A DNA stretch of 64,000 bases from Phytopythium helicoides (GCA_024867545.1 JANFNE010000005.1:434001-498000), one strand, 5' to 3'; shown: positions 11,449 to 22,270, numbered from the stretch's first letter. Program-made: numbers and translations. Notes: generated by a model not told the origin, from the sequence alone.

Positions 11449-11900
11449 CTTCCTTTGCGTCTTTTGCCGCCTGCTTTTGCCTGTTTCTGCTCACTCTCCT
11501 CTCCTCCTCTTGCTCGCATTGCTCGCATTGTGCTGGCGAGATAGCCTCCTTTCCGTGTGTCTGCGTACCTCGCGCCTCGCGGGTGGGTCCGTCATAGTCC
11601 TCTCTTGTCGGTTCTCCTCGATTCGACTGGATTGCCGGGCCTCTTTTCGTTTCGCATTTCGCGTTCCGAGTCCTGTTTTTGCACCAATCGATCTTTCATT
11701 TTGGTCGCTATTCTTTCTTGCGTGCAATCGGATGCAGGTGGTCGAAATTGTCAAAATCGGGTGCGTGTATGCGATTGTGTGATTGTGTGTTTGACGGAGC
11801 AAGGCGTGTGTGTCAAAGAATGTGTGAGTGTGTATGTGTGTTGTGTGTGTGTTGTGGTGTGTCGTCGTTTGTATTTGTGTGTGTGTGGAGTATTCACTGT

Positions 11901-11973
11901 GGTCGTATAGCTCAGTCGGTAGAGCACAGTGCTAATAACGCTGCGGTCCAGGGTTCGAGCCCCTGTATGACCA
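11901..11973 (+). tRNA. tRNA-Ile-AAT: tRNA-Ile(AAT), copy 23
   Basis: Identical tRNA; spacer marker G. Confidence 0.97.
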
Positions 11974-12425
11974 CTTCCTTTGCGTCTTTTGCCGCCTGCT
12001 TTTGCCTGTTTCTGCTCACTCTCCTCTCCTCCTCTTGCTCGCATTGCTCGCATTGTGCTGGCGAGATAGCCTCCTTTCCGTGTGTCTGCGTACCTCGCGC
12101 CTCGCGGGTGGGTCCGTCATAGTCCTCTCTTGTCGGTTCTCCTCGATTCGACTGGATTGCCGGGCCTCTTTTCGTTTCTCATTTCGCGTTCCGAGTCCTG
12201 TTTTTGCACCAATCGATCTTTCATTTTGGTCGCTATTCTTTCTTGCGTGCAATCGGATGCAGGTGGTCGAAATTGTCAAAATCGGGTGCGTGTATGCGAT
12301 TGTGTGATTGTGTGTTTGACGGAGCAAGGCGTGTGTGTCAAAGAATGTGTGAGTGTGTATGTGTGTTGTGTGTGTGTTGTGGTGTGTCGTCGTTTGTATT
12401 TGTGTGTGTGTGGAGTATTCACTGT

Positions 12426-12498
12426 GGTCGTATAGCTCAGTCGGTAGAGCACAGTGCTAATAACGCTGCGGTCCAGGGTTCGAGCCCCTGTATGACCA
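12426..12498 (+). tRNA. tRNA-Ile-AAT: tRNA-Ile(AAT), copy 24
   Basis: Identical tRNA; spacer marker T. Confidence 0.97.
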
Positions 12499-12950
12499 CT
12501 TCCTTTGCGTCTTTTGCCGCCTGCTTTTGCCTGTTTCTGCTCACTCTCCTCTCCTCCTCTTGCTCGCATTGCTCGCATTGTGCTGGCGAGATAGCCTCCT
12601 TTCCGTGTGTCTGCGTACCTCGCGCCTCGCGGGTGGGTCCGTCATAGTCCTCTCTTGTCGGTTCTCCTCGATTCGACTGGATTGCCGGGCCTCTTTTCGT
12701 TTCGCATTTCGCGTTCCGAGTCCTGTTTTTGCACCAATCGATCTTTCATTTTGGTCGCTATTCTTTCTTGCGTGCAATCGGATGCAGGTGGTCGAAATTG
12801 TCAAAATCGGGTGCGTGTATGCGATTGTGTGATTGTGTGTTTGACGGAGCAAGGCGTGTGTGTCAAAGAATGTGTGAGTGTGTATGTGTGTTGTGTGTGT
12901 GTTGTGGTGTGTCGTCGTTTGTATTTGTGTGTGTGTGGAGTATTCACTGT

Positions 12951-13023
12951 GGTCGTATAGCTCAGTCGGTAGAGCACAGTGCTAATAACGCTGCGGTCCA
13001 GGGTTCGAGCCCCTGTATGACCA
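12951..13023 (+). tRNA. tRNA-Ile-AAT: tRNA-Ile(AAT), copy 25
   Basis: Identical tRNA; spacer marker G. Confidence 0.97.
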
Positions 13024-13475
13024 CTTCCTTTGCGTCTTTTGCCGCCTGCTTTTGCCTGTTTCTGCTCACTCTCCTCTCCTCCTCTTGCTCGCATTGCTCG
13101 CATTGTGCTGGCGAGATAGCCTCCTTTCCGTGTGTCTGCGTACCTCGCGCCTCGCGGGTGGGTCCGTCATAGTCCTCTCTTGTCGGTTCTCCTCGATTCG
13201 ACTGGATTGCCGGGCCTCTTTTCGTTTCGCATTTCGCGTTCCGAGTCCTGTTTTTGCACCAATCGATCTTTCATTTTGGTCGCTATTCTTTCTTGCGTGC
13301 AATCGGATGCAGGTGGTCGAAATTGTCAAAATCGGGTGCGTGTATGCGATTGTGTGATTGTGTGTTTGACGGAGCAAGGCGTGTGTGTCAAAGAATGTGT
13401 GAGTGTGTATGTGTGTTGTGTGTGTGTTGTGGTGTGTCGTCGTTTGTATTTGTGTGTGTGTGGAGTATTCACTGT

Positions 13476-13548
13476 GGTCGTATAGCTCAGTCGGTAGAGC
13501 ACAGTGCTAATAACGCTGCGGTCCAGGGTTCGAGCCCCTGTATGACCA
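13476..13548 (+). tRNA. tRNA-Ile-AAT: tRNA-Ile(AAT), copy 26
   Basis: Identical tRNA; spacer marker G. Confidence 0.97.
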
Positions 13549-14000
13549 CTTCCTTTGCGTCTTTTGCCGCCTGCTTTTGCCTGTTTCTGCTCACTCTCCT
13601 CTCCTCCTCTTGCTCGCATTGCTCGCATTGTGCTGGCGAGATAGCCTCCTTTCCGTGTGTCTGCGTACCTCGCGCCTCGCGGGTGGGTCCGTCATAGTCC
13701 TCTCTTGTCGGTTCTCCTCGATTCGACTGGATTGCCGGGCCTCTTTTCGTTTCGCATTTCGCGTTCCGAGTCCTGTTTTTGCACCAATCGATCTTTCATT
13801 TTGGTCGCTATTCTTTCTTGCGTGCAATCGGATGCAGGTGGTCGAAATTGTCAAAATCGGGTGCGTGTATGCGATTGTGTGATTGTGTGTTTGACGGAGC
13901 AAGGCGTGTGTGTCAAAGAATGTGTGAGTGTGTATGTGTGTTGTGTGTGTGTTGTGGTGTGTCGTCGTTTGTATTTGTGTGTGTGTGGAGTATTCACTGT

Positions 14001-14073
14001 GGTCGTATAGCTCAGTCGGTAGAGCACAGTGCTAATAACGCTGCGGTCCAGGGTTCGAGCCCCTGTATGACCA
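14001..14073 (+). tRNA. tRNA-Ile-AAT: tRNA-Ile(AAT), copy 27
   Basis: Identical tRNA; spacer marker G; last unit whose 5' spacer reads CATAGTCC. Confidence 0.97.
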
Positions 14074-14525
14074 CTTCCTTTGCGTCTTTTGCCGCCTGCT
14101 TTTGCCTGTTTCTGCTCACTCTCCTCTCCTCCTCTTGCTCGCATTGCTCGCATTGTGCTGGCGAGATAGCCTCCTTTCCGTGTGTCTGCGTACCTCGCGC
14201 CTCGCGGGTGGGTCCGTCATGGTCCTCTCTTGTCGGTTCTCCTCGATTCGACTGGATTGCCGGGCCTCTTTTCGTTTCTCATTTCGCGTTCCGAGTCCTG
14301 TTTTTGCACCAATCGATCTTTCATTTTGGTCGCTATTCTTTCTTGCGTGCAATCGGATGCAGGTGGTCGAAATTGTCAAAATCGGGTGCGTGTATGCGAT
14401 TGTGTGATTGTGTGTTTGACGGAGCAAGGCGTGTGTGTCAAAGAATGTGTGAGTGTGTATGTGTGTTGTGTGTGTGTTGTGGTGTGTCGTCGTTTGTATT
14501 TGTGTGTGTGTGGAGTATTCACTGT

Positions 14526-14598
14526 GGTCGTATAGCTCAGTCGGTAGAGCACAGTGCTAATAACGCTGCGGTCCAGGGTTCGAGCCCCTGTATGACCA
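14526..14598 (+). tRNA. tRNA-Ile-AAT: tRNA-Ile(AAT), copy 28
   Basis: Identical tRNA; spacer marker T; 5' spacer reads CATGGTCC, as in subfamily A. Confidence 0.97.
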
Positions 14599-15050
14599 CT
14601 TCCTTTGCGTCTTTTGCCGCCTGCTTTTGCCTGTTTCTGCTCACTCTCCTCTCCTCCTCTTGCTCGCATTGCTCGCATTGTGCTGGCGAGATAGCCTCCT
14701 TTCCGTGTGTCTGCGTACCTCGCGCCTCGCGGGTGGGTCCGTCATGGTTCTCTCTTGTCGGTTCTCCTCGATTCGACTGGATTGCCGGGCCTCTTTTCGT
14801 TTCGCATTTCGCGTTCCGAGTCCTGTTTTTGCACCAATCGATCTTTCATTTTGGTCGCTATTCTTTCTTGCGTGCAATCGGATGCAGGTGGTCGAAATTG
14901 TCAAAATCGGGTGCGTGTATGCGATTGTGTGATTGTGTGTTTGACGGAGCAAGGCGTGTGTGTCAAAGAATGTGTGAGTGTGTATGTGTGTTGTGTGTGT
15001 GTTGTGGTGTGTCGTCGTTTGTATTTGTGTGTGTGTGGAGTATTCACTGT

Positions 15051-15123
15051 GGTCGTATAGCTCAGTCGGTAGAGCACAGTGCTAATAACGCTGCGGTCCA
15101 GGGTTCGAGCCCCTGTATGACCA
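15051..15123 (+). tRNA. tRNA-Ile-AAT: tRNA-Ile(AAT), copy 29 (array end)
   Basis: Identical tRNA; spacer marker G; 5' spacer reads CATGGTTC. The repeat ends ~10 nt downstream (CTTCCTTTATGTCTG), so the TTTT terminator found after every other copy is missing. The next T run of four or more on this strand starts at about 15300. Confidence 0.96.
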
Positions 15124-15137
15124 CTTCCTTTATGTCT

Positions 15138-15403
15138 GTTGATCCGAACTGAGTTCACACTCACGGGAATCAACTGTGGGGGTAGCGGCATATTCGTTCT
15201 ACCAGTGCTGTAGCCTTGATTCTTCACTCTTAACAACTAATTCGGGTTCGGATGTCAATCGCACTGGCCGCACCACTCACGGGTTCAGGTGTCGGCCGTG
15301 TTTTTTGAAGGAGATTCGCTGTCGTGTCACGTGTCAACGCTGCGAATTTCAACCAATGGGAAGTGTGCGACACCTGTCAGTGCAACTTCGACCGCCCACA
15401 AGC
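15138..15403. other. Unique flank between tRNA array and CHAT gene
   Basis: Single-copy sequence with no coding frame I can support. It should contain the promoter of the CHAT-domain gene. I see no repeat or transposon end at the junction. Confidence 0.5.
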
Positions 15404-18400
15404 ATGAGCGTCGAGCCGCTGGCGCCGCAGCTGTGGGCGCTGGCCGAGGCCGTCGCGGCGGCCGACGCGTCCCCCGCTGGGGCCGCCGCCGCGCTCTCCC
15501 GACCTCCAGCGCCGCGCGCGCGAGTTGCTGGCGCAGCGACAGGCGGGCGGGGGCTCCGCGAGCGCGGAGCTGCGACGGAGAGCAGAGCGAGCCCGCCAGA
15601 GAGGACGCGACGGCGGTCGAGGCCGCGAACGAGCAGATCGCGCGGCGCATGCTGCTGGAGAGCGCCGCGCCGCGCTCGGTGGCCGGTAGTATCGAGGCCG
15701 AGGACAAGAGCGACACGCTGTCCGACTGTACGACGCTGACCGAGACGTCCAGCGTCTACGGCATCCACAACACTTGGGTCGACCTCGCCGTGCTCTACGC
15801 GCTGCCGTTCGTGTTTGACGCCGCCGCGGGCTCTGCAGGCGGAGGCCCCGCGCGGCCAGTCGAGTCGACGGCTCAAGCCCGTGCCGGCGCTCAGCATCGG
15901 TCAGGAGCAGGCGCACCTCAACAAGATCTTCCACGACAGCCAGCGCGCGATTCACACCATGCGCTCAGTCGCCACAGTCGAGTCCTTGCGCAGGGTGCTC
16001 GACCGAGGAGTCACCGTGCTGCATTTTAGCGGCCACAGCGGGAGCCTCGCGGGCAAGAGGAACTACCTCGTGTTCGAGGACACGCAGAACGCAGGGCTTG
16101 CGCACCTCGTTGATGCACAGATGCTACGCAGCATTTTGACAGGTTTCGGGTCAGGAACCGCTTCTTCAGACCAGTTGGATGGGTTAAGTGCTGGAAGAGA
16201 AGGTCAAACATTGGATGACGATGACGACGACGCTCTCGCCAATGATCCCCCCGCCAGCGGTTCCTCCTTCCATTGCGTCTTCAGTTTCAAGTGAGTCGCG
16301 ATCAGGCGCCAGCAGCTCGCTGAAGCTCGTGTTTGTGTCGTCCTGCGACTCAAGAGAGATCGGTGAGGTTTTATCCAGGCGGGAGTGATGTACGTTGTAT
16401 GTGTTCGCTGCGAAACCAAGGTCTTGGATGAGGCATCATCCTTGTTCTCGTATTCGTTCTACCACGCTGTGCTGGCGGGCAAGTCTGTTCAGCAGGCTTT
16501 CGAGATTGCGCGGGTCCGTGTCAGTGCCGAGATGCATATTCCAGACGCAGAAAGCGACAAGTTCGTGCTGCTCGAGTCATCACAACTGCATGGGGAAAGC
16601 TGTACGCACCGCGCGACAGCAACTGACGCGATACCTTTTGGCATCGAGCTCAACTTTGGCGAAAAACCATGCGGATGCAACGTACACACCTCATATTCCG
16701 TATTTGCGGACATCGCGGTCGGCAAGTGGGTCGATGTTAGCCCAACCAATCGGTTCAGCAAAACATTGCCCTCTGTCTCCGAGTCGTTCGTTGGGCGAGA
16801 GATCGAGTTGCACGTTCTCGCAGAGCTGGTGAACCATCATCGATTTGTCACCGTTCGCGGTCCGCCTGGTATCGGCAAGAGTACGCTTTCCATACGGCTG
16901 GCACACTTTTTGGAAGAGCGGAATGTCTTTCCTGACGGCGTAGCCTTCATCCGGCTTCGAGGGGTCCAGTCGCTTGAGGGATCGAGTCTGCGATCAAAAG
17001 CGCATTATTTCCAGATAGTGGAAGGAGAAAGAGCAGCCTTTGTATCAAGCTCTGGCGGATATGAGCTTGCTGCTTGTTATGGACAACATGGAAGACCCGA
17101 TCAACGCAAGCCCGTCCAGCGTCCGGGATTTCATGCTGCAAGTACTGCAGAGTACAGCACAGGTATCGTTTCTGATGACAGCGCGACAAGCTCTTGGAGG
17201 AGGGGTGAGCGATTTCGATGAGAAGGTAGGTTTCCCTGAACCGCCTGTCACTTTTCCATGCAGCTGACTTATTCCTCAAGAAATCCCCTCGACCATTGTT
17301 AGTATCTGAAATCACAGATGTTGCAGAGAACGGTGCTGGACGAACGCCAAGCTCGTCCATCATGGACGCCTTAGTGACGCATCCGCTCATGGCATTTTTG
17401 GATGGGCACCCTCAAGCTATCTCGTTGTGTGCACCATTGCTTCAAGATCGATCATTGAGCGAGCTGACACGAGCCGTCTTAAACCGGGGAGTGAATGAGC
17501 TGCAGGTTGTGGGGATTCCAGCACATGACCGAAGCGCAGTGAACACGCTTGTTACGTCACTGGGGGTCTCACTCGAGCAAGTGAGAATGCATCATGGTCC
17601 CGACGCGATCCGATTCTTCGCAATGCTAGGACTGCTTCCAGCTGGTGCAATGCCTGTCGATTTCAAGAGCCTTTGGGGCAGCAAGTGGGACGTGCTTGTT
17701 GAAACGCTGCTGCGATTCTCATTGATCCAGCGTAATCGACTTGCAGGATTCGTGTCCGGCTACCAGAGGTTTACCCAACAAGAGCGGTGTCACGGGTACG
17801 ACGTCAAGTACATCTCGGCGGCGCATAAGCGCACGAAGCAGTCGTCAAAGGTCAAGTGCGGATGGATACGATCAGCCGTTGCTACTTGCTCTCAAGTCTT
17901 ACGGTGACTACATCACTGGTGCCAAGCCATTGCCCAGCACGAAGACTGAGCTTCACAACGACGCAGATCCTTTGACCAGTAGACCGTCAGGATCAAGCGG
18001 GGCAAGTGAAAGACACATGTTGAACACATTGACTAGAAGTGGTCGTGCGTCACGAGTCGCTGCTCACGTGGAACGCATGGACAGTCAGGCCGAGGTGATG
18101 GCAGTGTCTGTGTCGTACTCGACATTTCCATTCATTACGAGCTATGCTCGAAGCTTGCTGGGTCTATACGACGGCGACGGCGCGAAGAACGACGTCCTCG
18201 ATGGGATTTGTGCTCCTGATAGGGACCTTTTCTTGTACAACTGTGCAAAACACTTCTGGAAAGTTAGTTTTTGGGTTTTCCAGCACATTTGCACCTTGGC
18301 TGTGAAATCAAGTGCAGCATACCTCATTTTGGATGTCACTGAGTCAAATATGTGGATGATCCTTGATCTCCACGCCCGGATGATTGAAGAGTGGCGGCTA

Positions 18401-19493
18401 GAGTCGGAATCTTCTAACTCAGCAGCAATTGGAACCGATACTAGCACCGGGTCGACAGTCAGGCTCCCCTTCAGCTCTACACAACGAGGCAAACCTCCGG
18501 AAGAAAATCGCAAGTTACGTGGTCGATGTCGCATGCTACTTTGCTCACTCCTTGTTTTTGTCTGGTCGCCACCGTGGTGCGTGGAACGCAGCGAACAAGC
18601 TGCTTCATATCGCGAAACATCACAAAAACACTCTTAGTGAAGCCAACACGCGCAAGCTCATGGGAATTCTACTCACAACGGAGACAAAATTTGACGAGGC
18701 CAAAGCCCAATTTGGACTAGCGCTCATCCAATACAAGGCTGTCGGCGACAAGCTTGGCCAAGCGGCGTCACTGAGCGCGATTGGTATGATCCATTCACGA
18801 AAGGGGAATTTGCGCGGCGCGCACAATTGTTTTACCAAGGCGTTGACCTTGTACGAGTGGTTTAACCACGCGCTTGGACAACTCAATTGCCATCAGCGCT
18901 TGGCAAACCTGGAGAAGAAGCTCCGAGAAGGCGACGGCTTGCCACGCAAAGGTGGAGCGAACGCCGGGCACAGTCACCACTACGCAGCGACAAGAAGGTT
19001 GCAGGGCGACTTGAACCGAAAACGCAATGGTGAGTATGTCGTTCGCTGGGTCGGTCATGAAATGAGTCTGCTTCTGGAACTCCCTGCGTCGAGTGTGGAG
19101 ATGATGCATGAAGCGCATGCACCATCATCTGTCTTGAGTGTGCCACCGCTTGCTTTGGAACCTGCTGAGTCGCAAGAACCTGGTGGTGTTTCTTCTCTAG
19201 AGGACAAGCCGAGTACGCCTGGCGTCACAAACACTCCGAAGAAGTCTCGACTCGGTTTGCTCATCGAGCAAAAAGAAAAGGAAAGAGCAAATGGCACTGG
19301 CATCAGCATCACAACCACTAGCGCGATGAGTAATAGTGCTCCACCAGCCCCTGTTGCGGTTGCAGGGGACAAAGAGCTTGTCAGCGATCGCCTCAAGAAC
19401 AGCAGCTTCGCCAAGCGCAAGGAGTATGACTCAACGATTCGTAGGATAGCAGCAGCATCCGCCAATGGTTCAGTGTCCGATGCGGAGGCATAA
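15404..19493 (+). CDS. CHAT protease - NB-ARC - TPR protein, frame broken several times
   Basis: A STAND-type signalling ATPase with a caspase-like protease domain. The N-terminal part ends in a CHAT domain: catalytic His in HFSGHSG (~16030) and Cys in VSSCDSREIG (16344-16346), then DEASSLFSYSFYHAVLAG and SVQQAFEIARV. Next is an NB-ARC-like ATPase: FVGRE, P-loop GPPGIGKST (~16860-16885), Walker B-like LLLVMDN (~17070), ADLFLKKSP (~17270) and GHPQAIS (~17400). The C-terminus has TPR-like helices (LLHIAKHH to LANLEKKL, ~18600-18920) and a Ser/Pro-rich tail. The likely start is the ATG at 15404 and the stop is 19491-19493. The frame changes at least seven times, for example at a C run (~16248), GTTTTA (~16366), GAGGGA (~16976), ~17225 and ~18470. 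At most of these sites one added base restores conserved sequence without an intron. It is therefore a pseudogene or an indel-damaged assembly. Architecture is fairly certain; exon structure is not. Confidence 0.7.
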
Positions 19494-19529
19494 TTAGAGT
19501 TGGGAAGTAAAGGCTAAACCTGAAGAAAA

Positions 19530-21859
19530 CTACCACGTCTCATCATCACTTTCAACCTGATCTTCTGTCTCCACTTGCAAACTCTCCAGGGAGATATCAG
19601 AGGCGCCAGTTCGATAGCTTCCTGTCTTTGCTTGAATAGCCGACAGGAACGGTTCCACTTCAAATATGAATGCGTCGCCTGTGCACACATACCGATGCAC
19701 CAAAGTTGAACTTTCGCCAGACAAACTTCGCTGAAGCCAATCTTCTCGGCGGGATACCATCCGCTGATTCGTCGCAAACATCTTCGGTCCTGATATCGGA
19801 CGGAAGCCCACGCGCTCTGGGTTTGTATTGGTGACGGCGATCGATCGGATTAGGAGCGACTGCGCTACATCGCTCGCCCGCCTTCACAATCTGGAAAACG
19901 ACAAATAACACAGGTGAGCACTTCTAGTCGGTCGCCTCGACAAACGAAAACAAAATAGGTACCTCTGAATTTCCCATTGATGAGTATGACGACGAAACGA
20001 GGTTTTCCGTGAAGCTCAGAAGCTCCAGCGCGTCTGAAAGCCCCTCAACAGCAGAAAAATACCCTACACCGTTCTCGTGAATGAATGCCAGTGCTCTGTC
20101 GATGGACATCCCCGACGTGGTGATCATCGCTTCGTAGTCTGTCGATTGTTGATCAGCTGGCTGAGAGGACGAGGTTCCGCTGATGGTCTTGCCGTGAAGA
20201 ATTTTTCCAAGAACATGGAAGTCGGACAGGAATGCATCACGACCGGTTGGCTCCCGAGAATCTGGATCGACACCCTTGGTCTTGAGGATTGATGCTATCC
20301 TAAGGATTTCTTTCTTCGATTTGGCACTCGTTTTGGTTGAACCAGCTTGCTCACTTAAAGGTCGAGGCCCGCGATTGTGAATTAGCTGAAGCATATTTAG
20401 CGCGTATCGTATGTCCCCATTCGCTGTGGCAACGATTTGATCAATTGTAGATTGCGGGATTTTGCTTTGCTCTCGGCTGATGGACGCGAAGAAGGTTCTT
20501 CTTCAGGACGGCTGGGAAACACACAGAAATCGAGGATGAGGGCAAACACAGAGGATATACAGTGAAAATGCTGTTCGTACCTGCTGTAACAGCGTTAATG
20601 TTGATCACCGTGGTAAACGTGGACCGCACAACGTCATGCGAGAACTTACGACCGAGGTGTTCGAGCGCAATCTTGCTCTCGCGCACATCGCTGAAAATAC
20701 ACACAATGGGGAATCCACGAAAGCGCACTGTAGAATCGACCACCTGGCGGAAGATCTGCTGAAGCTTTTCTTCGGATGCTGCCTTCTGGTCACTTGACCA
20801 CGTTTGGGGCCAGCTCTCCACCAGCACAATGTGCCCAGCACGGAAGAATCCACAACTGGGTTTGACAGTGCACCAGGGACTCTACGCTTACGATGTGTCA
20901 CGCTTTCCCCGTTGGATTCCATAAGAGGTCTTCTTCGCGTTACTGGAGCAACAGTTAGCGTGGAGTAGCTCACAGATTGCCTTATAAATGTGGCAAAGTC
21001 GTCCAGGCTGGACACGTATGGGGTGTAGTACTCTGAATGAAGCTTTTGGTCATAGTTTAGCCGACCAGCAGATTCATTGTCGCCCCACTCCAAAGTTGCC
21101 AGCCCAAGTTCCCTGGCTATACAGCGCACCGCCGTCGATTTACCTGCGCCAGGCGGCCCGCACAGGAACAGCAGCCGTTGCTGGTGTGGATATCGCCCAG
21201 CTGCTAAACCAGCGCTCGCATTGCGAACTAGCCACTCGCGCAGCTCCTCGAGCTTCTTCTTGTTGATACAGAGCTCATCGAATGAAATGGGCGCGTACAT
21301 GTCGGCCCACAGGCCAGAAGCTCTTCCTTCAACCCCGCTCTTGTCTTTTGCTGCGTTGAGTGCGAGTCCGACACGGAGCGAGGAGCGCCCGCAAAGTCAT
21401 CATCGCTAGCATTGGCGGGCTGTTCCACGCGCTTTGCCTTCTTCGCTGATGGCGCGGGCGACTGCGAGAGCCACTGCGACATCATCTTGCGCGTCTTCTT
21501 CCTCGGCGGGCCGGCCCCTGGCCGAGCGCTGTCACACATCTCGCAGCGCGCCGAGTCCGCGTTCTCGTTCAGGAACGTGCAGCGCGGACACGTCCATGCC
21601 TGCGATGCCGCGCGCTCCGCCGCTGGAGGCTCAGCGCCCTTCGCATTGCTCGCCGAAGCCGCCGCTTGCACGGACGAGCGCTTGACACCGAGGAACTCGA
21701 CGCCGTCGTCATCGCTGGAGGCGTCGGACGCCGCCACACGCTCGTCGCTGCCGCGAGAAGTCACCAGAGCGTTAGTCAGAGCGGTCGCGAGCAGCGCAGG
21801 GCCCTCCGCGGCCCGCAGCAGTCGCACCGTTGGCGGAGTCGCCGCCGAGCAGGCGCCAT
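19530..21859 (-). CDS. RAD17: RAD17-like checkpoint clamp loader with N-terminal RanBP2 zinc finger
   Basis: RAD17 replaces RFC1 in an RFC-like complex that loads the 9-1-1 clamp at damaged DNA. In gene order: a variable N-terminus; an added RanBP2-type finger (WTCPRCTFLNEN, CEMCDSARPG); a start-of-core motif (WADMYAPISFDEL); P-loop GPPGAGKST (~21150); acidic-position motif LVESWPQTW (~20820), where family members have a Walker B-like VEDLPN; IVCIFSDVRES; and ANGDIRYALNMLQL (~20400). It ends after NPERVGFRPISGPKMF and a tail finishing ESDDETW (stop 19530-19532). Introns are likely at ~20511-20580 and ~19885-19965. Single-base breaks occur near 21315, 20833, 20490 and 19870. The start is uncertain: the ATG at 21859 needs one more frame correction, and the in-frame ATG at 21947 would overlap the divergent neighbour. 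The 3' end lies 36 bp from the convergent CHAT gene. Confidence 0.82.
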
Positions 21860-21945
21860 GGTGGCGATGGCGCCTGGTGCCACCAGAGTTCTCTTCGGTT
21901 TTGTATGGGCATACGAGCCGCGAGTGTTCGTTTCGCCTCCTCGCC
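21860..21945. promoter_or_regulatory. Short divergent intergenic region (probable shared promoter)
   Basis: If RAD17 starts at 21859, only 86 bp separate it from the start of the small + strand gene. This is inferred from gene positions only; no core element was recognised. Confidence 0.3.
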
Positions 21946-22216
21946 ATGGACCGCAGCAAGGAGGCGGCCAGCGCGCCGCGGAAGCAGCCGACGGACGCGG
22001 ACAAGGGCGTGGTGGCGGCCTTCGCGCGCTCGGCGACGCCGCAGGAGCTAGCCGAGTCCATCAAGAGGTGCGCGCGGCGGCGGCGGGGTGTTGGGGCGGC
22101 ACTGACGCGGATCTGCGCCGGTTTGCAGCCTGCACGGGTACTCGATGGACCTGCAGCGGCTGCGCGCCATCATGGACCAGCGCCAGCGAGTCGCGCAGCG
22201 GTATACGGGCCAGTAA
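21946..22216 (+). CDS. Small conserved-looking protein, 69 aa, two exons
   Basis: Exon 1 is 21946-22067 and exon 2 is 22129-22216. They are joined across a 61-nt intron with GT (22068) and TTTGCAG (ending 22128) borders; splicing completes a Ser codon. The product begins MDRSKEAASAPRK, is helical in the middle (GVVAAFARSATPQELAESIK) and ends RAIMDQRQRVAQRYTGQ. I do not recognise the family. There is no signal peptide or membrane segment. The 3' end is 55 bp from the convergent LTA4H-like gene. The fit between splice sites and frame is the main evidence. Confidence 0.6.
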
Positions 22217-22270
22217 CGAGCAGAGCAATACATGAGAGGTGGAAACCGGCGTTGGTTACGGTGGGAGCGC

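Larger units (their letters stand above)
1..15137 (+). repeat. Tandem array of ~525-bp units, each with one tRNA-Ile(AAT) gene
   Basis: Units repeat head-to-tail with tRNA starts 524-528 bp apart in copies 1-12 and exactly 525 bp apart in copies 12-29. Each unit has the 73-nt tRNA, a C/T-rich downstream part (TTCCTTTGC, TTTT, CTCCTCT, GCTCGC), a middle part with the conserved block TTTTGCACCAATCGATC, and a G/T-rich upstream part full of GTGTGTG that ends GGAGTATTCACT just before the tRNA. Units 1-10 and 11-29 differ at many fixed positions (for example TGTAAAAGAATG versus TGTCAAAGAATG). The left end is cut by the window edge, so the true copy number is higher. The right end breaks at about 15135, shortly after the last tRNA. 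No protein gene is supported inside it. Confidence 0.98.

Noticed and set aside
1..15137. CRISPR array or rDNA/5S repeat
   Set aside because: The period of ~525 bp, identical spacers, and an internal cloverleaf with AAT anticodon exclude CRISPR; no 5S or other rRNA signature is present in the unit.
1..15152. Dozens of ORFs of 60-457 codons in the tRNA array, on both strands, including one of 457 codons (13779-15152)
   Set aside because: They repeat with the unit, cross the tRNA genes, and are rich in Cys/Val or Thr/His from (GT)n. The 525-bp period is a multiple of three, so one open frame can pass through several units by arithmetic alone.
15327..15955. Long - strand ORFs opposite the CHAT gene start
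   Set aside because: GC-rich antisense shadows (Arg/Ala-rich) of the + strand frame; no domain and no conserved motif.
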